Assembly (NCBI GenBank): GCA_040218145.1
Contig: JAVJQK010000089.1
Coordinates: 1 to 64,000, forward strand
Length of the DNA: 64,000 nt
Direction of reading: 5' to 3'
Source of the DNA: Sandaracinaceae bacterium
Lineage (GTDB): Bacteria; Myxococcota_A; Polyangia; Polyangiales; Sandaracinaceae
The notes beneath the pieces are model-generated. The model searched no databases. It had not been told where the DNA came from and saw only the letters and a list, made by a program, of their open reading frames with translations. Below, in pieces: positions 42,771 through 51,341 of this stretch (within the stretch, counting starts at the first letter, position 1; every line of letters begins with the position of its first letter). The position numbers and the translations under genes were made by a program.

Positions 42771-44420
42771 ATGGGTCCTCAACCGGAGCCGGAGAACGGC
42801 ACGAGCTCGAATCAAGCCTTCGTGGCCGTGCGGCACGACGAACGATCGTGGGTCGTCGACCTGCCAGAGGGCGAGGCCCCGTTCGTCGGGCCCTCCGACG
42901 GCGCCGTGGTGCGCATCGAAGGTTTCGCGCGCGCGCAGGGGCTCGTGCGCTGGGACGGGGAGAACCTGAGCCTGGAGCGGACGGCCAAGAGCCCGCCCAT
43001 CTACGTCAACGGCAAGCGGCTGCAGGCCCGGGCGATCCTCAAGCCCGGCGACGAGCTGAGCGTCGGAGACGCGCGAATGGTCGTCGGGGTGGCGAGCCAT
43101 CGCGACGCGAGCGGTCGGCGCGCCCTGACGCACCACGAGTTCCGCGAGCGGCTGGGCGAGGAGCTGGCGCGCGCGGCCCGGCGGGGCCGCCCTACGGCGC
43201 TCGTGATGGTGCAGGCCAAGAGCGGCGACGGAGGCAAGGTGCTCGAGACCGCGCTCGCCTCGTTCCGGGCGGGCGACGTCGTCGCGACCTACGCGCACGA
43301 CGAGCTGGAGCTGCTCTTCCCCGACACCTCCGGCGACCAGACGCGCGCGGTCGTCAGCCGCGTGCTGGCCTCGGCCGGGCTCGCAGGCGTGTGGGCGGGG
43401 CTCGCGGTGGCGCCGCACGACGCCGACACCGCGGAGCGGCTCATCCGCAGCGCGCGCCTCGCGCTGGCCCGCGCGCGGCGCGAGAAGACCGCGATGATCG
43501 CGGGCCCGCCGACCCGCGACGAGGGGATCTCGTCGGCCGCGCCCATCACCCTCGACGAAGCCAGCCGGGCCGTGGTCGAGCGGCTCACCGCGCTCGCGCC
43601 GGCCGAGACGCCGGTCTTGCTCACCGGGGAGGCGAGCAGCGGCAAGGGTGTGTTCGCCCGCATCCTGCACGACGAGAGCCCGCGCGCGCAGGCGCCGCTC
43701 GTGGTCTTGCGATGCGCCGGCCTCGTCGACCAGGAGCGCATCGACGAGTGGCTCGGCCCGCGTGGAGGCATCGAGGACGGCGCGACCTGCCGTCTGCTCG
43801 ACGCGCGCGGCGGAACCCTCCTGCTCGACGAGGTCAGCGAGCTCCCCCCCGATCCGCAGGAGCGGCTGCTCGACGTGCTCGACGCGCTCGAGAGCGACGT
43901 GCGCCTGGTGGCGACCACCCACATGGATCTCGTGTCGCTCGCCGAGCGCGGCGCGTTCTCGGAGGCGCTCGTCGAGGCGCTGCAGGGCGAGATGGTGGAG
44001 ATCCCGGCCCTGCGCGAGCGCCCCGACGACATCGTGCCGCTGGCGGAGCTCTTCGCGAGGCAGTCGGGGCTCGAGGACGTCAAGCTCAGCCCCGGCGCGC
44101 TGGCGCGGCTGCGCTCGCATCCGTGGCCGGGGAACGTGCTGGAGCTGCGCAACGCGATGGAGCGCGCCGTCCGGCTGGCGGGGGACGGCGAGATCATGGC
44201 CGAGCACCTCCCGAGCGACAATCTCCCGGTGCAGCAAGGGGAGGGCCGGCTCCGCGAGCACGTCGACTCGATCGAGCGCGACGCGATCGTCAAGGCCCTC
44301 GCCGACGCCAACCACAACCAGACCCACGCCGCGCGCCGTCTGGGGATCTCGCGGCGCGCGCTCATCTACAAGATGGAGAAGTACGGCCTCAAGCCCCCCC
44401 CCGGCTCTTCCCGGAAGTAG
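42771..44420 (+). CDS. FHA / degenerate GGDEF / AAA+ / Fis-type regulator lacking GAFTGA
   Basis: A 549-residue protein. Residues about 15-105 look like an FHA domain (PPIYVNGKRLQARAILKPGDELSVGD). Residues about 118-245 resemble a GGDEF domain whose signature has become AHDEL at 175-179, so it cannot be a normal cyclase. The AAA+ domain has Walker A GEASSGKG (286-293) and Walker B G-G-T-L-L-L-D-E (347-354), as in sigma-54 activators, but the GAFTGA loop is replaced by a short P-R-G-G-I-E-D-G stretch. A Fis-type helix-turn-helix ends the protein. CATACT lies 8 nt before the ATG. Confidence 0.85.
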   Translation: MGPQPEPENGTSSNQAFVAVRHDERSWVVDLPEGEAPFVGPSDGAVVRIEGFARAQGLVRWDGENLSLERTAKSPPIYVNGKRLQARAILKPGDELSVGDARMVVGVASHRDASGRRALTHHEFRERLGEELARAARRGRPTALVMVQAKSGDGGKVLETALASFRAGDVVATYAHDELELLFPDTSGDQTRAVVSRVLASAGLAGVWAGLAVAPHDADTAERLIRSARLALARARREKTAMIAGPPTRDEGISSAAPITLDEASRAVVERLTALAPAETPVLLTGEASSGKGVFARILHDESPRAQAPLVVLRCAGLVDQERIDEWLGPRGGIEDGATCRLLDARGGTLLLDEVSELPPDPQERLLDVLDALESDVRLVATTHMDLVSLAERGAFSEALVEALQGEMVEIPALRERPDDIVPLAELFARQSGLEDVKLSPGALARLRSHPWPGNVLELRNAMERAVRLAGDGEIMAEHLPSDNLPVQQGEGRLREHVDSIERDAIVKALADANHNQTHAARRLGISRRALIYKMEKYGLKPPPGSSRK

Positions 44421-44435
44421 GACCGAAAATTAAGA

Positions 44436-44481
44436 ACGGCGGCTCTCAGGCGCGGGGGGAACGCCAAAGTAGAGCCGCCGT
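44436..44481 (+). terminator. 11-bp inverted repeat after the FHA/AAA+ regulator gene
   Basis: ACGGCGGCTCT (44436-44446) pairs perfectly with AGAGCCGCCGT (44471-44481) over a 24-nt loop, 15 nt beyond the stop codon. A second hairpin, GCCTTTC/GAAAGGC, lies near 44550-44570, closer to the convergent sspB gene. Confidence 0.5.
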
Positions 44482-44583
44482 CGCTCCTGGCTAAGCGAGC
44501 GACGTGCCAAGCCCTACCAGGGCCTGATCCCTCTTCGGGGACGTTCTGGCCTTTCGTCGATGAAAGGCTCCGTTTCGCGCCTG

Positions 44584-45159
44584 CTATTTGATGACGCGCA
44601 GGTACGGGGGCAGGCCCGATCCGTCGTCATCGCCGCCCGGCTTCGGCGGCTCGTCGGACGGGGTGTCGTCGTCGTCGCTCTCTGGGGGTGGCGGCGGCGG
44701 CACCGAGCGCAGCTGGGGCCGAGGTCGCGGCGGCGCGTCTTCGCTCGCGCCGCCTTCGATGGAGCGGAGCTTCGGGCCGGACGACTTGTCGATGGCCTGC
44801 TGGACCTCGTCGGCGATCTCGCTGGGCAAGTCGTCGGGCCAGACCATGCCCATGCCGTCCTCGCCGAAGAGCGCGAAGATGCTCTCCCACGGGACCGCGC
44901 AGGTGAAGGGCGAGCGGTTGAAGGAGAGGGTGCCGAACACCCCCTCGTCGTCGACCCGCAGATCCGGGATCGGCACGGGGAGGTCGAGGCCGACCTGCAG
45001 CACCAGCTGTGGCTGCTTGGCGAGCCACGCCGGGACGACGACGCCACGCGCGCGTGGGTCGAGGTGCACGAGCACGCTCCCCCGAAGTAGAAGGGCTCGC
45101 GCGACGTCCTTCTTCGGGGGAGGCGTCTCGCGATCCGTCACCCTCGTTCCGTAGTACAT
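44584..45159 (-). CDS. sspB: SspB-like ClpXP adaptor
   Basis: A 191-residue protein. Residues about 20-120 match the SspB fold: ALLLRGSVLVHLDPRARGVVVP, LVLQVGLDL, then F-T-C-A-V-P-W-E-S-I-F-A-L and the ending G-M-G-M-V-W-P-D-D. SspB tethers ssrA-tagged proteins to ClpXP. The long acidic Asp/Pro linker and the short hydrophobic end (GLPPYLRVIK) fit the flexible tail whose tip docks on ClpX. GTG 45141 is an alternative start. Its presumed substrate tag is encoded by the tmRNA at 28631. Confidence 0.88.
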   Translation of the reverse strand: MYYGTRVTDRETPPPKKDVARALLLRGSVLVHLDPRARGVVVPAWLAKQPQLVLQVGLDLPVPIPDLRVDDEGVFGTLSFNRSPFTCAVPWESIFALFGEDGMGMVWPDDLPSEIADEVQQAIDKSSGPKLRSIEGGASEDAPPRPRPQLRSVPPPPPPESDDDDTPSDEPPKPGGDDDGSGLPPYLRVIK

Positions 45160-45207
45160 CCGGGGCCCTCGCGCCAACGCTCGTGGCGAACGACCGCCCC
45201 TCGATGC

Positions 45208-45948
45208 ATGCTCGCGCGCATGCGTACGACCAAGCTCGGGCCGCTGGACGTGGTGATCGCAGGCGGCCCCGATCGTGAGGGTGGGGGTGACGGACCGGTC
45301 GTCGTCTTGCTGCACGGCTTCGGCGCGCCCGGCACCGATCTGGTGCCGCTGTGGCGCGCGCTGGACGTGCCGCGCGAGGTCCGCTTCGTGTTCCCCGCCG
45401 CCCCGCTGACCTTGCCCGCGATGGGCTTCGGCGTGGAGTCGCGCGCGTGGTGGATGATCGACATGGTGGCCCTCGAGCGGGCGATCGCGACCGGGCAGGA
45501 GCGCGACATGTCGACCGAGCGCCCCGACGGGCTGCTCGACGCGCGGGCCCAGGTCCTGGAGATGCTCGACGCGCTCGACGCGGAGCTCTCGCCGCGCGGG
45601 CTCGTGCTCGGCGGCTTCTCGCAGGGCGCGATGCTCTCGCTCGACGTCGCGCTGCACACCGAGCGCGCCCTCGACGGGCTCGTGCTGATGAGCGGCACGC
45701 TGATCAACGAGGCCGAGTGGGCCCCCCGGATGAAGTCGCGCGCCGGGCTGAGGGTTCTGCAGTCCCATGGTCGCCGAGACCCGCTGCTTCCGTTCTCCAT
45801 GGCCGAGCGGCTCCGCGCGCTCATGACCGACGCCGGCCTCGAGGTGGACTTCGTGCCGTTCGGGGGCGCGCACGAGATCCCGGGCGGCGTGCTCGAGGGG
45901 CTCCAGTCCGCGATCCGACGGGCTTTCCCGGCCGCCGAAGGGGCCTAG
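45208..45948 (+). CDS. Phospholipase/carboxylesterase family alpha/beta hydrolase
   Basis: A 246-residue protein (242 if ATG 45220 is used). It has VVVLLHGFGAPG, nucleophile elbow G-G-F-S-Q-G-A, Asp in S-H-G-R-R-D-P-L-L-P and His in GGAHEIPGG, the pattern of the Abhydrolase_2 family that includes small cytoplasmic carboxylesterases and acyl-protein thioesterases. No signal peptide. Confidence 0.88.
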   Translation: MLARMRTTKLGPLDVVIAGGPDREGGGDGPVVVLLHGFGAPGTDLVPLWRALDVPREVRFVFPAAPLTLPAMGFGVESRAWWMIDMVALERAIATGQERDMSTERPDGLLDARAQVLEMLDALDAELSPRGLVLGGFSQGAMLSLDVALHTERALDGLVLMSGTLINEAEWAPRMKSRAGLRVLQSHGRRDPLLPFSMAERLRALMTDAGLEVDFVPFGGAHEIPGGVLEGLQSAIRRAFPAAEGA

Positions 45949-46093
45949 GGAGCCCGCCAACGGGGTCGAGCCGACGGTCCGTGGGCTCGAGCCGACGCTT
46001 CTTCTGCGCTTCCGCGCGGACCCCCTGCGCGTCTGGCGTTGGCACGTCTGCTGCTGAGCGCCGTGCCGCCATATGGCTTCTATTGGAGGACTC

Positions 46094-47227
46094 GTGAACC
46101 GCTGGCTCTACCCCCTCGTTCCCACTGTCTGCGCTCTGAGCGTCTGTCTCTTCAGCCCCGGACGCGTCGCGGCGCAGCCCGCGGAGGCCGAGCAGAACAC
46201 CCAGCGCGCGACGCTCGAGAACGCCGACGACGACATCACCCTCAACCTCACGGCCGGCAGCTCGCTCGCCTACGGGAACGCCCGCACCTTCACGCTGAAC
46301 GCGGGCGGGGACTTCCAGCTCCGCCGCGCGCAGCACGGCTTCCGGCTGCGGCTGGGCTACGTCTACGGGCTCGCCGCCTCTCGCGTCGACCCGGACGGCG
46401 AGCCGACCCCCGACTACAGCTTCGGCCCCTGGGACGAGAACGCGAACAACCTCACCGGGCTGGTCCGCTACGACTTCTTCCTCACGCCGATGGACGCGAT
46501 CTTCGCGGCGGCGGTCTTCCGCCAGGACCCCTTCGCCAACCTCCAGCCGCGCGTCGGCGGTCAGGCCGGTTACCTCCGGAACCTGTTCAAGGAGGAGAAC
46601 CACCGCTTCTGGATCGAGCTCGGCGTCGACGGCACCTACGACCGCTTCGGCGAGGCGTTCGACATCGGCGGCGGCGTCACCAGCGAAGACCGCTTCATCT
46701 TCTCGGCCCGCGGCTTCGTCGGTTACAACAACCAGCTCAACGCGGTCCTCACCTATCAGACGGGCCTCGAGATCCTCTGGGAGCTCGCGCGGGCCCCGGG
46801 CAGCGCGGAGCTCGCCCACCTGCGCTTCGAGTGGCAGAACCAGCTGCGCACGAAGATCGAGGATTGGCTGCAGGTCGCGCTCGACGTGACCGCGCGCCTG
46901 GACAGCCAGCCGCCGGGCCAGGTCGACCCGTGGAGCGAGCAGGCCAACCAGCCGACGCAGATGCTCGACCTGCTCGTGACCCTCAACCTCGTGGGCAACT
47001 TCGATCTCGACGGAACACCGGAGGAGGTCGAAGAGGAGGAAGAGGCGTGTCCGGTCTGCAACTGCCCCGAGCCCGAGCCCTGCCCGGAGCCGGCGGCGGA
47101 CGGAGGCGAGATCGACGCCCCCGCGCCCGAGCCGGTGGAAGCGGCGGTCGAGGCCGTCGAGGAGACCGTCGAGGAGACGGCGCCCGAGCCGGTCGAGGCG
47201 CCCGCTGAGGCCGAAGCCGCGGAGTGA
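46094..47227 (+). CDS. DUF481-like outer-membrane protein with acidic Cys/Pro tail
   Basis: About 377 residues. GGAGGA 4 nt before GTG 46094 fixes the start, leaving a normal signal peptide ending at V-A-A-Q-P. The body is a series of beta strands matching DUF481-type barrels (LTAGSSLAYGNARTFTLNAG, RLRLGYVYGLA). The last ~80 residues are very acidic, with a CPVCNC motif and P-E-P repeats, and probably lie outside the barrel. The stop codon is directly next to that of the convergent PSI-repeat gene. Confidence 0.8.
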   Translation: MNRWLYPLVPTVCALSVCLFSPGRVAAQPAEAEQNTQRATLENADDDITLNLTAGSSLAYGNARTFTLNAGGDFQLRRAQHGFRLRLGYVYGLAASRVDPDGEPTPDYSFGPWDENANNLTGLVRYDFFLTPMDAIFAAAVFRQDPFANLQPRVGGQAGYLRNLFKEENHRFWIELGVDGTYDRFGEAFDIGGGVTSEDRFIFSARGFVGYNNQLNAVLTYQTGLEILWELARAPGSAELAHLRFEWQNQLRTKIEDWLQVALDVTARLDSQPPGQVDPWSEQANQPTQMLDLLVTLNLVGNFDLDGTPEEVEEEEEACPVCNCPEPEPCPEPAADGGEIDAPAPEPVEAAVEAVEETVEETAPEPVEAPAEAEAAE

Positions 47228-48766
47228 TCAGCTGCAGCGCCCCGACGCGCAGGTGCCGGAGCAGCAGTCGCCGTCCTCGAGACACCCGCGGCCGCTGCTT
47301 CGGCAATTGCACGTCCCGCTGACGCAGTCCATGTAGCCACAGCAGTCGCCGCCCGCGCCGCAGCTGCCTCCGGCCTCCTGGCAGCAGCGCACCCCGAAGC
47401 TGGCGCCGCGCCGGCAGCTCAGGCTGCCGCAGCAGTCCATGTCCGCCGCGCAACTGGCCATCACCATCGAGCAGGTGCAGGCCGAGGCGCCGAAGTCCCA
47501 GTCGGCGCAGGTCCCGCTGCTCGGGCCGCCCGCTGTGCCGCTCACGCACGTGGACGTGGAGGCGCACCAGCCGCAGCCGCTCGTGCTCGCGCACGCCCCA
47601 CAGCTCGTCTGACCCGCGCATGGATCGGCGGCGGGGCAGGACGAGACGGTGCCGCTCCAGCTGAAGCAGCTCCCGCTCGACGGGCCCGAGGTGTCCCCGG
47701 GCCGGCACGCGCCGGTGTCCCCGCACCAGCCGCAGCCGAACGTGCCCGCGCAGCTCCCGCAGTCGGTGCCCGTGCAAGACGGAGCGCACTCGAAGCTGAA
47801 GAAGTCCCAGTTTCCGCAGGAGCCGGTGGTGGGCCCGAGCGAGTCGCCGGGGCGGCACGCGCCGGTCTCGGCGCACCACCCGCAGCCAGAGCGACCGGCG
47901 CAGGCGCCGCACTCGGTCTCGAGGAAGCAGGTGTCGGGGGTGCCGCCGTCGCACGCGGTCGCCACCCAGCTCCAGTCGCCGCACGAGGCGCCGTCGGGGC
48001 CGCTGGACGATCCCTCCTGGCAGGTCCCGGTGTCCCCGCACCAGCCGCAGGGGTAGTGGCGCGTGCACTCTCCGCAGTCGGAGTAGCCGCAGCGCTCGGT
48101 GGGCGGCGCGCAGGTGCCCGCGTCGCAGGCGAGCTCCCCCTGGCAGCGCTCGCCCGCGCAGCAGGGCTGACCGTCGGCGCCACATGTCGGGTCCGCGGCG
48201 CCGCAGCGCCCCCCGTTGCACGTTCGGCCGTCCCGGCACTCGCTCGGGGGCTCGCAGCAGGTCTCGCCGTCTCCACCGCAGGCCTCGCAGGTCCCCGCCT
48301 CGCAGGCGAAGCCGCTCCGGCACATCACGCCCCCACAGCAGGGCTCTCCCGCCCGCCCGCAGCCCTCGTCGAAGGGCCGCAGGCAGAGGCCGTCCGCGCA
48401 GAGCAGGTCCGTGCAGCAGTCGGAGCTCGTGCGGCACGAGCTGCCCTGGAGCGCGCAGCACTTCCCGCCCACGCAGTCCGTGTCGCCGCAGCAGTCGTCG
48501 GGGGCCTCGCACGCCGCGCCGCCGGGGACGGCGCAGCAGCTGCCGTCCTCGCAGAACGAGCCCTCCGCGCAGCGCAGCCCCGTGTCGCAGCACATCGCGC
48601 CGACGACGCCGCAGCTCGGCGTGACCCCCGTGTCGATCCGCGGGCCCGTGTCACGCGTCGGATCGGGCCGGCCCGAGTCGAAGGTCGAGTCCGCGTCGGG
48701 CGTGCCCGCGGGGCCGTCGCAGCCGGGGAGCACGAGCAGCGCGAGCAAGAGAGAGCGTCGGAGCAT
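47228..48766 (-). CDS. Cys-rich lipoprotein with four PSI-like repeats
   Basis: A 512-residue protein with lipobox LPGC, an Asp/Ser/Gly linker and about 80 cysteines. The first half has C-C-x-x-x-x-C units. The second half has four repeats built on C-G-x-C and G-C-G-W-C followed by T-x-x-C, as in PSI (plexin-semaphorin-integrin) domains. More C-C-G units close the protein. It should be a disulfide-rich cell-surface protein, possibly for binding or adhesion. TACGCT sits exactly 6 nt before ATG 48766. Confidence 0.82.
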   Translation of the reverse strand: MLRRSLLLALLVLPGCDGPAGTPDADSTFDSGRPDPTRDTGPRIDTGVTPSCGVVGAMCCDTGLRCAEGSFCEDGSCCAVPGGAACEAPDDCCGDTDCVGGKCCALQGSSCRTSSDCCTDLLCADGLCLRPFDEGCGRAGEPCCGGVMCRSGFACEAGTCEACGGDGETCCEPPSECRDGRTCNGGRCGAADPTCGADGQPCCAGERCQGELACDAGTCAPPTERCGYSDCGECTRHYPCGWCGDTGTCQEGSSSGPDGASCGDWSWVATACDGGTPDTCFLETECGACAGRSGCGWCAETGACRPGDSLGPTTGSCGNWDFFSFECAPSCTGTDCGSCAGTFGCGWCGDTGACRPGDTSGPSSGSCFSWSGTVSSCPAADPCAGQTSCGACASTSGCGWCASTSTCVSGTAGGPSSGTCADWDFGASACTCSMVMASCAADMDCCGSLSCRRGASFGVRCCQEAGGSCGAGGDCCGYMDCVSGTCNCRSSGRGCLEDGDCCSGTCASGRCS

Positions 48767-48772
48767 CGCGCC

Positions 48773-48778
48773 AGCGTA
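48773..48778 (-). promoter_or_regulatory. -10 hexamer TACGCT
   Basis: TACGCT ends exactly 6 nt before the ATG of the PSI-repeat lipoprotein gene. Confidence 0.5.
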
Positions 48779-48844
48779 TCAGAACGCCGGCGTGTCACTT
48801 CCCCTCAAGCTTTGGCCGCTCCGGTCGTTCGAGGGGGCTGGGGC

Positions 48845-49777
48845 ATGCGCATACTGATCGCCGACGACTCCGCCGTATCGCGAACCGTGCTCGAGCGGAT
48901 GCTCGTGGCGTGGGGGTACGAAGTAGAGGCCTACGCTGACGGAAACGAGGCTTGGGCGGCCCTTCAGCAGGACGACGCGCCCCGGCTGGCCATCCTCGAC
49001 TGGGTCATGCCCGGGATGGACGGGATCGACGTCTGCCGGAAGCTCCGCGACGAGATCACCGATCGCCACACCTTCGTCTATCTGCTGACGGCCAAGACGT
49101 CGGTCGAGGACGTGCTCGCGGGGCTGGACGCCGGCGCCGACGACTACCTCACGAAGCCGGTCAGCGCGCCGGAGCTGCGGATCCGCCTGCGCAACGGGAA
49201 GCGCCTGGTGGAGCTGCACGAGGAGCTCATCACGGCGCGCGAGGCGCTCCGGACCCAGGCGATGGTCGACCCGCTCACGCAGGTGTGGAACCGGCGAGCG
49301 TTCATGGACGTGGCGAGCAAGGAGCTGAGCCGCGCGCGGCGGAGCCAGCGCTCGGCCGGGCTGCTGATGATCGACCTCGATCACTTCAAGAGCGTCAACG
49401 ACACCCACGGGCACCCCGCGGGCGACGCCGTGCTCGCGGAGGCGGCGAGGCGCATCCAGACGGTGCTGCGGGACGGAGACCAGCTGGCGCGGTTCGGCGG
49501 TGAGGAGTTCGTGGTGCTGCTCGCCGAGTGCAACGCGCGCGGCGCGTGGGTCGCGGCCGAGCGGGTTCGCCGCGAGGTCTCGCGCGCGGCGGTGCAGCAC
49601 GGCGGAGCGAGCATCCCCATCAGCGCGAGCATCGGGGCCGCGGCGGCGCCCGCGGGCAGCGAAGCCCTCGGCATGCTCATCGACCGGGCCGACCGGGCGC
49701 TCTACGAGGCCAAGCGCGCGGGCCGAAACCGCACCGTCCTCGCCGCGCCGACGGCGCTCGACGAGACGGGAACCTGA
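48845..49777 (+). CDS. Response-regulator diguanylate cyclase (REC-GGEEF)
   Basis: A 310-residue protein. The receiver domain (1-120) has phospho-acceptor Asp52 and Lys104. The GGDEF domain (about 140-305) has an intact active site GGEEF at 218-222 and the inhibitory-site motif RxxD (RDGD, 209-212) exactly five residues before it. It should make cyclic di-GMP from GTP when phosphorylated, with product feedback. GAGGGGG lies about 8 nt before ATG 48845. No histidine kinase gene is adjacent. Confidence 0.93.
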   Translation: MRILIADDSAVSRTVLERMLVAWGYEVEAYADGNEAWAALQQDDAPRLAILDWVMPGMDGIDVCRKLRDEITDRHTFVYLLTAKTSVEDVLAGLDAGADDYLTKPVSAPELRIRLRNGKRLVELHEELITAREALRTQAMVDPLTQVWNRRAFMDVASKELSRARRSQRSAGLLMIDLDHFKSVNDTHGHPAGDAVLAEAARRIQTVLRDGDQLARFGGEEFVVLLAECNARGAWVAAERVRREVSRAAVQHGGASIPISASIGAAAAPAGSEALGMLIDRADRALYEAKRAGRNRTVLAAPTALDETGT

Positions 49778-49783
49778 TAAGCT
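49778..49783 (+). promoter_or_regulatory. -10 hexamer TAAGCT
   Basis: TAAGCT overlaps the end of the cyclase stop codon region and ends 7 nt before GTG 49791. Confidence 0.45.
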
Positions 49784-49790
49784 CTCTGGC

Positions 49791-50786
49791 GTGCGCCTGG
49801 TCCTGATCCGCCACGCCGAGTCGACGTGGAACGCCTCCGGGCGCTGGCAAGGGCAGAGCGACGTGCCCCTGTCGCCCCGCGGTCAGCTCCAGGTCCGCGC
49901 GCTCGCGAGTCGGCTCTGGGAGCTCGAGGCCGACCGGCTCATCTGCTCGGATCTGCAGCGCGCGCAGCACACGGCGATGGCCATCGGGGATCCCGAGCCG
50001 GACCCGCGTTTCCGGGAGATCGACGTCGGCGAGTGGGCCGGCCTGAAGCGATCCGAGGTCGCGGAGCGCTTCGCCGAGCAGGTCCGCGCGCTGCGATCCG
50101 GCGAGCCGGTGCGGATCGGCGGCGGCGAGTCCATGCCGGAGTTCGAGGCCCGGGTCGACGCGGGCATCGACGCGATCCGCGGCGGGGACGGAAAGCTCGT
50201 CCTCGTCACGCACGGCGGCGTGATCCGCGCGCTGGCCACCCGCGTGCTGGGCCTCCGCGGACGACCGAGCTCGCTCGTCGGGGTGTCCAACACGTCGCTG
50301 ACGGTGCTCCGCGTCGACGGCTCGCAGATGGCGCTCGAGCGCTACAACGACGCCCGGCACCTCGACCCGGGCGACCAGGGCTCGGGGATGATCCGGATGC
50401 CCGAGCCCGCCACGCGCATCGCGATCATCGCGGCCGCGCCCGAGGAGCCGGACGACCGTGAGCTGACGGACGCGATCCTGGCCGGTCTGGGGATCCCGAT
50501 CTTCTTCGCCCCCGAGGAGACCCTCGAGGAGCCGCTGGCGAGCTCGCTGATGGCCGAGCCCATCGAGCCGACCGAGGCGATGACGGAGCAGCTCCGCGTC
50601 GACTACGAGGACAGCAGCGTCGGGCTCGTCGTGCGCCCGGAGGCGGCGCGCCGGATGGTCGAGCGGCTCGCGGGGCTGCGCGAAGGAGGGCTTTCGCCGA
50701 TGACCCACGGGGCGGTCGCCCAGCTGCGGCTCTCCGAGAAGGGCGCGGAGCTCCACTCCTACGGCGTCCGGCCTGCCCTGCGCTGA
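49791..50786 (+). CDS. Histidine phosphatase with C-terminal extension
   Basis: A 331-residue protein. Residues 1-190 are a phosphoglycerate-mutase-like phosphatase: L-I-R-H-A-E-S-T-W-N with the catalytic His, SDLQRAQHTA, the acid in REIDVGEWAG, and VTHGGVIRAL. The remaining ~140 residues are not part of the family. They begin M-I-R-M-P-E-P-A-T-R-I-A-I-I and look like an alpha/beta domain. The gene follows the diguanylate cyclase by 13 bp, so the two could be linked, but the phosphatase has its own promoter-like hexamer. Confidence 0.85.
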   Translation: MRLVLIRHAESTWNASGRWQGQSDVPLSPRGQLQVRALASRLWELEADRLICSDLQRAQHTAMAIGDPEPDPRFREIDVGEWAGLKRSEVAERFAEQVRALRSGEPVRIGGGESMPEFEARVDAGIDAIRGGDGKLVLVTHGGVIRALATRVLGLRGRPSSLVGVSNTSLTVLRVDGSQMALERYNDARHLDPGDQGSGMIRMPEPATRIAIIAAAPEEPDDRELTDAILAGLGIPIFFAPEETLEEPLASSLMAEPIEPTEAMTEQLRVDYEDSSVGLVVRPEAARRMVERLAGLREGGLSPMTHGAVAQLRLSEKGAELHSYGVRPALR

Positions 50787-51341
50787 CCCGAGCGTCGCCC
50801 TCGGGCGCCTCGCTTCGCCCTCCTCGATTCTCACCCACCCTTCGCCGTCGTCGACACGGACTCGAGCCAGACGCCGTCGCGCACGCAACGCCGCCTCGGA
50901 CGCCGGTGCGTGTCAGATGCGGACGCGGCCTCGGACGCGGACTCGGACGCGGGTGCGGACTCGGACGCGGCCTCGGACGCGGGTGCGGACGCGGGTGCGG
51001 ACTCGGACGCGGACTCGGACTCGGACTCGGACTCGGACGCGGGGCGGACGCGGACTCGGACTCGGACTCGGACGCGGGCTCGGACGCGGGTGCGGACTCG
51101 GACTCGGACTCGGGTGCGGACGCGGACTCGGACTCGGACTCGGACTCGGGTGCGGACTCGGACTCGGACTCGGACTCGGACTCGGGCTCGGACGCCGAAG
51201 CGGGTGCGGGAGCGGGAGCGGCAGCGGCAGCGGGAGCGGCAGCGAAAGCGGCAGTCCCAGCAGGTCGACGCGCCTGCCCGCTGCGGTGTCGAGGCGAACG
51301 CGGCCTGCCGCGGACGCGGCTTCGAACACGCCCCCCCGACC
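50787..51341. repeat. Hexanucleotide repeat tract (GCGGAC/TCGGAC), no gene seen
   Basis: A 6-bp stem-loop (50787-50805) follows the phosphatase gene. From about 50912 to 51200 the DNA is nearly pure hexamer repeats (GCGGAC, TCGGAC, TCGGGT variants), followed by GCGGGA/GCGGCA units to about 51255. Each frame spells a simple repeat (Ser-Asp, Arg-Thr, Gly-Leu or their antisense), and the Ser-Asp frame is broken at least twice, so I do not call a gene. Such a tract is likely to vary in length between strains. Confidence 0.75.

Noticed and set aside
45160-45960. Extended N-terminus for SspB on the minus strand
   Set aside because: It is antisense to the carboxylesterase gene; SspB homology starts after 45159.
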